Assembly (NCBI GenBank): GCA_910587335.1
Contig: CAJUMG010000009.1
Location: 1-31,305, forward strand
Direction of reading: 5' to 3'
DNA length: 31,305 nucleotides
Source: an uncultured Oscillospiraceae bacterium
GTDB lineage: Bacteria > Bacillota > Clostridia > Oscillospirales > Ruminococcaceae
In this document: one piece after another, positions 1-7,428 of the stretch
Numbering within the stretch: the first letter of the stretch is position 1
How the letters are laid out: the number at the start of each line of letters is the position of its first letter
The notes under the pieces: generated by a model
The model's input: only the letters and a program-made list of their open reading frames with translations
The model's database searches: none
Told to the model about the DNA's origin: nothing
Position numbers and translations under genes: made by a program

Positions 1-55
1 TATGTTGGCCCAGGCGAACCAGCAGCCTCAGTCCGTACTGCAGCTGCTCCAGTAA
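1..55 (+). CDS. Flagellin, C-terminal end only (partial)
   Basis: Reading from base 2, the sequence encodes MLAQANQQPQSVLQLLQ and then TAA at 53-55. This is the classic C-terminal helix of bacterial flagellin (D0 domain: ILAQANQxPQxVLxLL), the part that packs inside the filament and is needed for export and polymerisation. Only the last 17 codons are present; the rest lies upstream of the window. It is followed closely by a strong terminator. Family assignment is confident because this tail is very conserved, but which flagellin paralogue it is cannot be said. Confidence 0.85.
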   Translation, partial: MLAQANQQPQSVLQLLQ

Positions 56-123
56 GAATCTTATTAGCCATTTCTCTTCGCGCTTTGGCCGCTTAAGGCG
101 GCAAATCACGAATTGTGAGAGAA

Positions 124-157
124 GGGGGAAGCGAAAACGCTTTCCCCTTTTTTCTTT
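124..157 (+). terminator. Intrinsic terminator of the flagellin gene
   Basis: A 10-bp stem (124-133 with 138-147, one G-U pair) closes an AAAA loop and is followed by a T-rich run at 148-157. This is a strong rho-independent terminator 68 bases after the flagellin stop. The ribosome binding site of the next gene begins only about 5 bases after the T-run. A second small hairpin (88-92 with 98-102) and a flanking 6-bp pairing (72-77 with 118-123) lie between the stop codon and the terminator. Confidence 0.85.
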
Positions 158-176
158 TGAAAGGAGGCGGTAAACC

Positions 177-734
177 GTGGGAGTGGGAACGGTCCAAAAT
201 TACGTTAAGATGCTGGGCATGCAGCAGAAGTGGCAGCAGCGGCAGCAGGGCATTGCTTTAGAGCAGCAGACGGCGGCGCTGCTGGAGGGAACCGGCCAAA
301 CCGGATCAAATCAGTCGGATCAGGCCAATCAGGCGCGGCGGTCGGGAATTGCGGCGAAGCTTAAGGCGGGCAAGCGGCTTTCCCCTTCGGATCTGGCGTG
401 GCTGCAACAGAATGATCCGGCTCTGTACATCCGAGCAAAGCAGATTGAACTGGAACGGTCGCAGCAAAAAAACGCACTGCAAATCTGCAAGAGTCGGGAG
501 CAGGCAGGGCAGGTCTATCGCCGGTTCTCCCAATGGGCCGCCTGTGATGCGGTGACGGCGGTACGCAAGGCGACCACCGCATCGGAGCGAATGGAGATTT
601 CGGAAGGTGGGCAGATGCGTCAGTCGGCCCTGCTGGATGAGTACAGACGCTTTAAATGCACCACAAAATGGAAAAAACTACCGATTCGGAAACCGATAAA
701 AAACCGGTTTGGACTACCAGGGCGGCTGGTATAA
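177..734 (+). CDS. Unnamed conserved protein next to flagellin
   Basis: A 185-residue protein of unknown function, with a GTG start placed 7 bases after a perfect AAAGGAGG site. Residues 1-55 are Gln/Ala-rich and low in complexity. Residues 60-95 form a predicted helical block with the pattern KLKAGKRLSPSDLAWLQQND followed by PALYIRAKQIELER. Residues 147-169 contain DEYRRF and end in WKKLP; the C-terminus is strongly basic. There is no signal peptide or membrane segment. From memory, proteins with a 'GKxLSxxExxYLxxxxPxLYxKAxxIxxER' block and a C-terminal 'DEWxxFxxSxxYxxLP' are found near flagellar genes in Lachnospiraceae and relatives, always as hypothetical proteins. It sits between two terminators with no clear promoter of its own, so read-through from flagellin is likely. 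A role in flagellin export, folding or translation control is only a guess from location. Confidence 0.75.
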   Translation: MGVGTVQNYVKMLGMQQKWQQRQQGIALEQQTAALLEGTGQTGSNQSDQANQARRSGIAAKLKAGKRLSPSDLAWLQQNDPALYIRAKQIELERSQQKNALQICKSREQAGQVYRRFSQWAACDAVTAVRKATTASERMEISEGGQMRQSALLDEYRRFKCTTKWKKLPIRKPIKNRFGLPGRLV

Positions 735-750
735 GTCCGATAGAATCAGG

Positions 751-790
751 CATAAGGGACGTGAAATGCGTCCCTTATGTTATTTTGTTT
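751..790 (+). terminator. Intrinsic terminator after the flagellin-adjacent gene
   Basis: A perfect 11-bp stem (751-761 with 769-779) with a 7-base loop is followed by a T-rich stretch (780-790). It lies 16 bases after the stop codon of the unnamed protein gene and isolates it from the chemoreceptor gene downstream. Confidence 0.85.
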
Positions 791-821
791 AGATAAATTA
801 TAAAAAATCGAAAAAAAGTGC

Positions 822-848
822 TAGTCTTTTATAAAAACGTGTCGATAA
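822..848 (+). promoter_or_regulatory. Sigma-28 (FliA/SigD)-type promoter for the chemoreceptor gene
   Basis: The box GTCGATAA at 841-848 matches 7 of 8 bases of the sigma-28 -10 element GCCGATAA. Exactly 11 bases upstream, TAGTCTTT at 822-829 matches 5 of 8 of the TAAAGTTT -35 element. The spacing is the canonical one. A start near 855 would give a leader of about 165 bases before the receptor start. Receptor genes are typical members of the late flagellar regulon, and a FliA gene lies in this window. No transcript evidence is available. Confidence 0.55.
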
Positions 849-1018
849 AAGTTTATGATGGGAGTTTGAATGAGGTGGATCGTAGAAAATTGCTCTTGCT
901 CATTTCGAGGTTCCCTTGAATTATCAACTGTAAATTTTCTAATTCCTTTATTCCAGCAAAAGGAGGGATCCTTGTTTATTTGCAGCCATAATTTCAAAAA
1001 ATGGGAGGAGCCAAATTT

Positions 1019-2770
1019 ATGCTTAAGAATATGAAAATAAAGATGAGCCTACTTTTGGGTTTCGGCATCACAGTATTGCTTTCAGTGATTATTGTTGTTG
1101 TGACGTTGTTTTTGATGAGCGGACAAAAAACAAACTTCAGCAACGCGATCAATCAAGAGGGCCGCTCTACGACGGCTGTTATTGAGTGTCGTTTGAATGT
1201 ACGTAACACTATCGTTGATGCTTACGCGATGCTAGTAGGCCAAAATGCTTCGCTGATCCGTGAAAAAGAAGCCTCTATCAACGGCTATCTGGACACCATT
1301 GACGGCCTGATTTCTGAAATACGCACAATTTATCCGCTGAATGACAATCGGATAGAGGAGTATGCGCAGTATATCAGCCAGTGGCGTAGTTTAATGTCGC
1401 AGTTGACTGCTGAGATTGAAGCTGGCAATACAAATGGTGCGGTTGCACTGCTGACTGGAGATATCGCCTCCACGCTGAACGCCATGACAGAACTCACTGT
1501 TGGTATTAGCAATGACTTAAGCGCAGAGGAGAGTGCGGTTGTTACAAAGGCGGAGCGTGACAGCCAGATTACTATTTTGGCGATTGCGGCAGTTTTGGTA
1601 GTTGCGGTTATTTTTGTGCTGATGCTTTCTACCAAGATTATCAAGAATATTACGATTCCTACTCAGGAAGTCCACAATGCGCTGATTGGCTATAGTGAAG
1701 GCAACCTGACGATTCCGGTGAATTTCGAAAGCTCGAACGAGCTGGGCGAAATGTGCGAGGCTTTGCGTAGGAGCCAAAGAATCCTCAGCGGCGTTATTGA
1801 GGATGAGGCCGACCTGTTGGCTAGAATGGCTGATGGCGATTTCAATGTAAAGAGCAGAGATGCTTCTCTCTATGTAGGCGCACTCAGCACAGTTCTTGAA
1901 TCTCTGAGAGGGCTGAAGAAGAATCTCAGCAATACTTTGACGCAGATCCATCAGGCTGCGGAGCAGGTTTCCGCTGGATCTGATCAGGTTTCTGCCGGTG
2001 CACAGGCGTTGTCTCAGGGTGCCACTGAGCAGGCTTCTTCTGTCGAAGAGTTGACTGCCTCTATTACCAAAATTTCTGATCAAATTGCTTCCAATGCGGA
2101 GAGTGCACAGCGGACTAGTAAATTGGCCAATGAGGTTGGTGAGGAACTCACCCGCAGCAATGAGCAGATGAAAGCGATGAATCTTGCCATGAGCGAGATC
2201 AATACCAAATCGCAAGAAATTGGAAAGATTATCAAAGCGATTGAGGATATTTCGTTCCAGACCAATATTCTTGCATTGAACGCAGCGGTCGAAGCTGCTC
2301 GTGCAGGTGCGGCAGGTAAAGGGTTTGCAGTTGTGGCGAATGAAGTTCGTAATCTGGCAACCAAATCAGCGGATGCTTCGAAGAATACGGCTGCTTTGAT
2401 TGAGAACTCTTTGAGAGCGGTAGAAAACGGTGACCGGATTGCTACAGAGACAGCACAAGCTCTGGAGAAAGTAGTAGAAGGCTCCAAAGAGATGGTATTG
2501 GTTATTGATCAGATTGCGGATGCTTCGCAGCAACAGGCAGATGCAGTTGTTCAGATTACTGAGGGAATGGATCAGATTTCCAGTGTTATACAGACGAACT
2601 CTGCAACATCTCAGGAGTCTGCAGCTGCCAGCGAAGAGTTGTCTGGTCAGGCTAATATGCTGAAAGAATTGGTAGGCAGCTTTAAATTAGATGATAGCGG
2701 TGAAACGTCTATGTCAGATGTATTGTCCTATCAGGTTGTTCCAGATTCCTTTAGCAACGATAAATATTAA
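1019..2770 (+). CDS. Methyl-accepting chemotaxis protein
   Basis: A 583-residue chemoreceptor. TM1 is at about residues 10-33, followed by an extracellular four-helix-bundle-type sensor (about 35-183), TM2 (about 184-204), a HAMP domain (205-258) and a second HAMP-like segment (about 262-312). The long cytoplasmic coiled coil has its hairpin tip at about 408-447 (ISFQTNILALNAAVEAARAG then GKGFAVVANEVR), which binds CheA and CheW. No C-terminal CheR/CheB tether pentapeptide is present. I chose ATG 1019 because GGGAGGAG lies 8 bases upstream; the in-frame ATG at 1001 contains that site inside its own first codons and lacks one of its own. Signal ligand is unknown. It forms a two-gene unit with the YjfB-type gene. 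Confidence 0.95.
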   Translation: MLKNMKIKMSLLLGFGITVLLSVIIVVVTLFLMSGQKTNFSNAINQEGRSTTAVIECRLNVRNTIVDAYAMLVGQNASLIREKEASINGYLDTIDGLISEIRTIYPLNDNRIEEYAQYISQWRSLMSQLTAEIEAGNTNGAVALLTGDIASTLNAMTELTVGISNDLSAEESAVVTKAERDSQITILAIAAVLVVAVIFVLMLSTKIIKNITIPTQEVHNALIGYSEGNLTIPVNFESSNELGEMCEALRRSQRILSGVIEDEADLLARMADGDFNVKSRDASLYVGALSTVLESLRGLKKNLSNTLTQIHQAAEQVSAGSDQVSAGAQALSQGATEQASSVEELTASITKISDQIASNAESAQRTSKLANEVGEELTRSNEQMKAMNLAMSEINTKSQEIGKIIKAIEDISFQTNILALNAAVEAARAGAAGKGFAVVANEVRNLATKSADASKNTAALIENSLRAVENGDRIATETAQALEKVVEGSKEMVLVIDQIADASQQQADAVVQITEGMDQISSVIQTNSATSQESAAASEELSGQANMLKELVGSFKLDDSGETSMSDVLSYQVVPDSFSNDKY

Positions 2771-2806
2771 GTTTGCTGATAGTTTAATAGAGAAAGGTGA
2801 TGTGTA

Positions 2807-2992
2807 ATGGACGTTTTGGCCGCAGGTGCATTGAGTATTGCCATGCATCAGACACAATTGCAGCAGAGCGCTAACATTGCTGTAATGAAAAAAGCAATGA
2901 ATCTCCAGGAGTCTCAGGCGGCTGCTTTGATTGAAGATTTGCAGCAGTCGGTTCCATATCCGGGAGATCACCAGCTGGATATTTTAGCTTAA
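2807..2992 (+). CDS. YjfB-family putative motility protein
   Basis: A 61-residue protein starting at ATG 2807 behind AAAGGTGATG. It has the YjfB_motility pattern: an N-terminal MDV segment, the central SIAMHQTQLQQSANIAVMKK helix, then residues of the type AMNLQESQAAALI and a short Pro-containing tail ending in LDILA. Family members are small soluble proteins found near motility genes in Bacilli and Clostridia; the exact role is not known. It lies 36 bases after the chemoreceptor gene and just before a terminator, so the two are probably cotranscribed. Confidence 0.85.
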   Translation: MDVLAAGALSIAMHQTQLQQSANIAVMKKAMNLQESQAAALIEDLQQSVPYPGDHQLDILA

Positions 2993-2997
2993 AGATC

Positions 2998-3045
2998 AAG
3001 GCATTGGTGGTGCCCATGGACTGGACACATATCCAATGCCTTTTT
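2998..3045 (+). terminator. Terminator after the yjfB-type gene
   Basis: A 10-bp perfect stem (2998-3007 with 3033-3042) with a 25-base loop is followed by a run of five T (3041-3045). It begins 5 bases after the stop codon of the YjfB-type gene. Confidence 0.75.
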
Positions 3046-3071
3046 CCATAAACATTCAAATGTGGAATTGC

Positions 3072-3098
3072 TTTTCTTTCCGGCCTGCTTGCCGATTA
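3072..3098 (+). promoter_or_regulatory. Possible sigma-28-type promoter for cheV (weak)
   Basis: GCCGATTA at 3091-3098 matches 7 of 8 of the sigma-28 -10 box, but the -35 at the correct 11-base spacing (TTTTCTTT, 3072-3079) matches only 4 of 8. A weak sigma-A-like alternative, TTGTCT (3115-3120), 16 bases, GATAAA (3137-3142), lies closer to the gene. Either could serve cheV; neither is strong. Confidence 0.3.
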
Positions 3099-3183
3099 TT
3101 AGAAATGTTAAATTTTGTCTTTGTCTGTGTACCAATGATAAATTGCTATTTTAAAGTAGAAACGGAATGGGAGGGCTGTTATT

Positions 3184-4101
3184 GTGCAACAGGAAAAAAA
3201 TACGGAGATTTTGTTGGAATCGGGTACAAATGAATTTGAGGTAATGGAATTTATGATCGCCGGACAAAATTATGGAATCAATGTGGCAAAGGTTCGAGAG
3301 ATCATGATGGTTTGTCCCGTAAAACCAATGCAAAAAGCACAAAAGGATATTGAGGGCATTTTTAAGTCCAGAGATATGATTGTAACGGTCATTGATTTGG
3401 CGAATTATCTGGGGCTCGCGGCTTCTGATGATCCAGAACGGGATATTTTTATCGTTACCAATTTTAATAACACCGATTTTGCGTTTCATGTCCATAAGGT
3501 TGTTGGAATTGAACGTATTTCATGGAAACAAATTAATAAGCCGGACAAAATTATATATGGCGGTCAGGAAGGTGTGGCCACCGGTATTGCCGATATCAAT
3601 GGCCATCTTATTACCATATTGGATTTTGAAAAAATCGTTTCAGAGATTAGCCCAGAACTGGGAATTCAATATGAAGACCTGGATACCCTTGGTCCGAGAG
3701 AGCGCAGCGATAAACCGGTGCTGTTGGCAGAGGATTCAATGTTGCTATCAAAAATGATAGTTGAATCTTTGCAGCGGGCTGGTTATGAAAATCTGATCAA
3801 GACGGATAATGGCCAAGAAGCATGGAACTTTTTACAAGAAGCCAGAGATTCTGGTGATCCGATTAGAAATCATGTTTGTTGTGTCGTTACGGATATTGAA
3901 ATGCCTTTGATGGACGGTCACCACCTGTCTAAACTGATTAAAGAAGATCCAGTTTTAAAGGAACTCCCCGTTATTCTGTTCTCTTCTTTAATCAATGATG
4001 AAATCAGACGTAAGGGTGAGTCGGTTGGAGCTGATGCACAGATTACAAAGCCGGAAATTGCTAATTTAGTTACCCTAATTGATAAGCTTATTTTAAAATA
4101 A
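3184..4101 (+). CDS. cheV: Chemotaxis coupling protein CheV
   Basis: A 305-residue fusion of a CheW-like domain (about residues 15-160) and a phosphoacceptor receiver domain (about 175-305). CheV couples receptors to CheA and helps adaptation when its receiver is phosphorylated. The receiver has the acidic pair E183-D184, the phosphorylation site D237 in VVTDIEMPLMDG, and the conserved Lys K289 in QITKPE. The GTG start at 3184 has GGGAGGG about 9 bases upstream. It is a stand-alone gene here, flanked by terminators, not next to cheA or cheW. Confidence 0.93.
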   Translation: MQQEKNTEILLESGTNEFEVMEFMIAGQNYGINVAKVREIMMVCPVKPMQKAQKDIEGIFKSRDMIVTVIDLANYLGLAASDDPERDIFIVTNFNNTDFAFHVHKVVGIERISWKQINKPDKIIYGGQEGVATGIADINGHLITILDFEKIVSEISPELGIQYEDLDTLGPRERSDKPVLLAEDSMLLSKMIVESLQRAGYENLIKTDNGQEAWNFLQEARDSGDPIRNHVCCVVTDIEMPLMDGHHLSKLIKEDPVLKELPVILFSSLINDEIRRKGESVGADAQITKPEIANLVTLIDKLILK

Positions 4102-4135
4102 AATCAAGAAAAAACTTTGGTTTATAATGATGAGG

Positions 4136-4169
4136 ATGGCCGAAAATCATGCAAATGGTTTTCGGCTAT
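4136..4169 (+). terminator. Hairpin after cheV, probable terminator
   Basis: An 11-bp stem (4136-4146 with 4159-4169, one G-U pair) closes a 12-base loop 34 bases after the cheV stop. The following T-run is poor, so termination may be partial. A second, smaller hairpin (4224-4229 with 4235-4240) is followed by five T and may finish the job. The remainder of 4170-4348 is AT-rich with no gene seen. Confidence 0.5.
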
Positions 4170-4348
4170 TGCTATGAATTGGTAACTTCCTCATAATCAT
4201 TTAAAAGGTTTTTTGTTTAAAATAGCAAAAATACTTTGCTTTTTCCGTGTATAGAGAATTTGTTTATTTTATGATTTTCTAATTTAGGAATATTATGGAA
4301 TGCTCTCAGAGATTTTTTGAAAATTTATAATTAAATTGGGATTATTGG

Positions 4349-4377
4349 TTTACAAGAGGAGTTTTATTCGCTATAAT
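4349..4377 (+). promoter_or_regulatory. Sigma-A promoter of the fla/che operon
   Basis: TTTACA (4349-4354) and TATAAT (4372-4377) are separated by exactly 17 bases. This is 5 of 6 and 6 of 6 to the housekeeping consensus. A start near 4384 gives a leader of about 88 bases before fliE. No other comparable promoter was seen in the following 23 kb, so this is the likely head of the whole fliE-cheD operon. Confidence 0.75.
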
Positions 4378-4471
4378 ATAGAAGAATGAATGTAGCAAAA
4401 ACCCATTTGAGCGAGTCATAAGTCTTAAAATATTCTCACATTTAGTGAACAGATTTTTGGAGGGCTTAACG

Positions 4472-4774
4472 ATGTATTTAGTTCCTTTGAGCAGTTTGAC
4501 ACCCGTAGTTAGTATCCAAGATGCACCAAAAGACGTAACATCCACGACGGATAAATTGTCGTTTAAAAGTATGATGCAGGATGCGATTAACACCTTACAG
4601 GAGAGCCAGCAGGCGGCGGCTGAAGATTCGTATAATCTAGCTATGGGGGATATCTCCAGTCTCCATTCTCTAATGATCAACTCCACAATGGAAGCAACGG
4701 CGGTAGAAACAGTAGTACAGTTAACTTCTAGGGCAGTAAGTACCTATAAAGAAATCATGCAAATGCAGATTTAA
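4472..4774 (+). CDS. fliE: Flagellar hook-basal body protein FliE
   Basis: A 100-residue FliE, the small adaptor joining the MS-ring to the proximal rod. The C-terminal half has the family pattern, with LSFKSMMQDAINTLQESQQ, then DISSLHSLMINSTMEATAV and the ending VSTYKEIMQMQI. Length is typical (about 100). The ATG at 4472 has TTGGAGGGC about 8 bases upstream; a GTG at 4445 in the same frame has no such site. It is the first gene of the long operon. In most Firmicutes flgB and flgC precede it; here they do not. Confidence 0.93.
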   Translation: MYLVPLSSLTPVVSIQDAPKDVTSTTDKLSFKSMMQDAINTLQESQQAAAEDSYNLAMGDISSLHSLMINSTMEATAVETVVQLTSRAVSTYKEIMQMQI

Positions 4775-4823
4775 CAGAATTAAGAGTGAAAAAATCAGTA
4801 CTTAGTAGGTTGGTAAAGAATTT

Positions 4824-6422
4824 ATGAAAATCAACTTTAAGGAAATTTTAGAACATATCAAAGAATTCTGGAAAAAGCTGTCCGATAAAAGCAAAAAAAT
4901 GTTTTTTGTTGTCGGTGGGGCTGCGCTAGCTGTCATTGTTTTAATATCGCTTCTTACATGGTATGCGGGTTCCCAATACCGAGTTATTTTTCCTGGTATG
5001 AGCGATGAAGAGAAGGCCCAAGTATACGCCACTCTTCAGGAGATGAATGTCAAGGTTAAAATTGATTTAAGCGGGCAGGTTTTAGTCCCTGAAAAAGAAT
5101 GGGATCATCTTGTTTTTGAACTGAATGCAGCAGGATACCCACAAACAACGCTGAGCTACGACACTTTTACCAGTTCTACAGGATTCACCTCTACAGAGTT
5201 TGAGAAAAGAACGGCACTTATTTTTCAAGCGCAAGACCGCATGCAAGAGACGTTGTTGCGGCAAGAGGGAATTGCTGAAGCAACAGTGAGTTTTACAGTC
5301 CCGGAAACGAGCAATTATATCTGGGATCAGTCGAATCAACAAGAAAGCACAGCTGGTGTAACGGTGCTGATGAAGTCAGGCTATGAGCTGAACCCCGAGC
5401 GGGTTTCGGCTATTAAGCATCTGGCTGCAACGTCGGTGCCAAATTTGGATGCAGAAAATGTTGTGGTAATTGATGCGGCAACCGGCGTAGAGGCTATCGG
5501 TCTGGATGATCCTTCCAGCTCTGGTTATTACAGTGTTCAGCGTCTGGAATATGAACAGCAGATTGCAAGACAGATCGAGGATAATATTAAGCGTTTGCTA
5601 TCCAGCAGGTATGGTCCGGATGGCGTTACTGCGGTTGCGACTGTTTCCATTGACTATGATAAAATGGTTTCAGAAACCAAACAGTATTTGGATCAGAATG
5701 GCAGTGGAGCTGGAGTTAGAAACTATTTTGAAGAAGACTATACACGCAATGGGACCGATGAGGCTGGAGGAATTGTAGGAGAAGAGGACAACACCGATGC
5801 GCCGCCCATTTATCCGAATGAGGATGGAGATGGCGATGGTTCCACTTCCAGTTATCACCGGGAGATTAAGTATGATGTTGGCTATATCCTGACCCAAACG
5901 GAAAAAGGTGAACCAATTATACAAAAGGCATCGGTAGCTGTTATTGTCAATGATCCTGCGTTTGACGAAGAGGTGGAGGAAACACTGACAGGCTTAATTT
6001 CGAAAGCGGTCAACATTACATCTGATAATATTCGTGTGACCAACCTCAATTTCAGTCAGGCTAGTGAAGAGCCGCCTTCCAACAATGGATTGATCTTTGG
6101 TCAGCGGATGTGGTTGTTGATCGGCTTGGGATGTCTGATTCTCTTCCTGATTTTGGTGCTTGTATTTGTGCTGGTGCTTCATCGCTCTCGTAAGCGTCGC
6201 GAAAAAGAGGAAGAAGCGGCGCTGCTGGAGGAGGAAGAACGTCAGCGGCAGATGAGCATTCAACAGGAAATTGAAGAGCATAAGCGACAACTTCAGAATG
6301 AGGCTATGGCAACAGCGCAAACGAAGGAAAACGCAATTACGGAAGAGGTCCGAAATTTTGCGAAGGAGAATCCGGAAATTGCTGCAGCCTTGCTTCGTTC
6401 TATGATGCGGGAGGAGGGGTAA
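4824..6422 (+). CDS. fliF: Flagellar MS-ring protein FliF
   Basis: A 532-residue FliF that forms the membrane ring of the basal body and scaffolds the export gate and switch. Membrane segments lie at about residues 26-47 and 429-453. The periplasmic-side ring-building motifs occupy the region between, with a short acidic, Gly/Asp-rich loop (YPNEDGDGDGSTSS). After TM2 a highly charged coiled-coil tail (454-532) ends in EVRNFAKENPEIAAALLRSM, the segment that binds FliG. The ATG at 4824 has only a weak Shine-Dalgarno, unusual for this operon. It ends two bases before fliG. Confidence 0.96.
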   Translation: MKINFKEILEHIKEFWKKLSDKSKKMFFVVGGAALAVIVLISLLTWYAGSQYRVIFPGMSDEEKAQVYATLQEMNVKVKIDLSGQVLVPEKEWDHLVFELNAAGYPQTTLSYDTFTSSTGFTSTEFEKRTALIFQAQDRMQETLLRQEGIAEATVSFTVPETSNYIWDQSNQQESTAGVTVLMKSGYELNPERVSAIKHLAATSVPNLDAENVVVIDAATGVEAIGLDDPSSSGYYSVQRLEYEQQIARQIEDNIKRLLSSRYGPDGVTAVATVSIDYDKMVSETKQYLDQNGSGAGVRNYFEEDYTRNGTDEAGGIVGEEDNTDAPPIYPNEDGDGDGSTSSYHREIKYDVGYILTQTEKGEPIIQKASVAVIVNDPAFDEEVEETLTGLISKAVNITSDNIRVTNLNFSQASEEPPSNNGLIFGQRMWLLIGLGCLILFLILVLVFVLVLHRSRKRREKEEEAALLEEEERQRQMSIQQEIEEHKRQLQNEAMATAQTKENAITEEVRNFAKENPEIAAALLRSMMREEG

Positions 6423-6423
6423 T

Positions 6424-7428
6424 ATGGCACAACAAAAGCTTTCCTCTCTTCAAAGAGCTGCGACGGTTATCGTCGCGATGGGTGCTGACTGTGCATCCGG
6501 TGTCTATAAGTATCTAAAAGAGGAAGAGGTCGAGCAGCTTTCTTTAGAAATTGCAAAGCTTGAACGGCTCTCTCCCGAGGATATGCAAGGTACCATTGAG
6601 GATTTCTATGGGCTTTGTGTCACCCAAAAGGTGATCAATGAAGGCGGCGTACTTTATGCGCGAGATGTGCTGGAAAGAGCTTTTGGTTCGCAGCTTGCCT
6701 CATCCTATATGGAGCGTCTTTCCCACTCGCTACATACAAAAGCCTTTGAATTTGTCAGAAAAGCGGACTATAAGAATTTACAAATGATGCTGCAAAATGA
6801 GCATCCCCAGACGATAGCATTAGTTTTATCCTATGCCAAGTCTGAGCAGGCGGCGCAGATTATTGCAGAACTGCCCCGGAATACCCAGCTGGATGTAATC
6901 GAGCGGATTGCGGGGCTTGACCGCGTTTCGCCAGAAATGATCAGCATTGTAGAAAAAACTCTGGAAAAGCGTTTTTCAAACATCGTTTCTTCGGATCAGG
7001 TGGAGGTTGGAGGTATCCCTTATATCGCGGAGATTATGAACCGCGTAGACCGCTCTACCGAAAAATACATTTTCGACGCCCTCGACGAGAAAGATGCTGC
7101 TTTATCGGATGAGATCCATAAGCTCATGTTTGTATTCGAAGATATCGTCAACCTCGACAGCATGGCAATTCAGCGCTTTATTCGTGAGGTGGACAGCAAG
7201 GATTTGGCAGTTGCTTTGAAGGCTGCAAACGAAGAGGTAAAGCAGGTTATCCTGAGAAATATGTCTACCAGAATGCGCGAGACCATCGAACAGGATATCA
7301 AATATCTGCAGAATATTCGTATGCGCGATGTGGAAGAAACGCAGCAGAAAATTGTTGGTATTATCCGTCAGCTGGAGTCTGCTGGTGAAATTGTAGTTGC
7401 AAGAGGAGGGGATGATGTGCTTGTCTAA
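6424..7428 (+). CDS. fliG: Flagellar motor switch protein FliG
   Basis: A 334-residue FliG, the rotor protein that transmits torque from the stator and sits on FliF. The three-domain layout is clear: the N domain binding FliF, the middle domain with EHPQTIALVLSYAK (EHPQ motif, FliM contact), and the C domain with LMFVFEDIVNLD, the charged torque helix region. Length is typical (about 335). The ATG at 6424 follows GGGAGGAGGGG and the fliF stop by one base, so the two are translationally linked. Confidence 0.97.
   Translation: MAQQKLSSLQRAATVIVAMGADCASGVYKYLKEEEVEQLSLEIAKLERLSPEDMQGTIEDFYGLCVTQKVINEGGVLYARDVLERAFGSQLASSYMERLSHSLHTKAFEFVRKADYKNLQMMLQNEHPQTIALVLSYAKSEQAAQIIAELPRNTQLDVIERIAGLDRVSPEMISIVEKTLEKRFSNIVSSDQVEVGGIPYIAEIMNRVDRSTEKYIFDALDEKDAALSDEIHKLMFVFEDIVNLDSMAIQRFIREVDSKDLAVALKAANEEVKQVILRNMSTRMRETIEQDIKYLQNIRMRDVEETQQKIVGIIRQLESAGEIVVARGGDDVLV

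Noticed and set aside
4102..4471. c-di-GMP riboswitch before the fla operon, as known in other clostridia
   Set aside because: No GEMM-type core sequence or structure was found; only a hairpin, a small terminator-like stem and a sigma-A promoter are seen.
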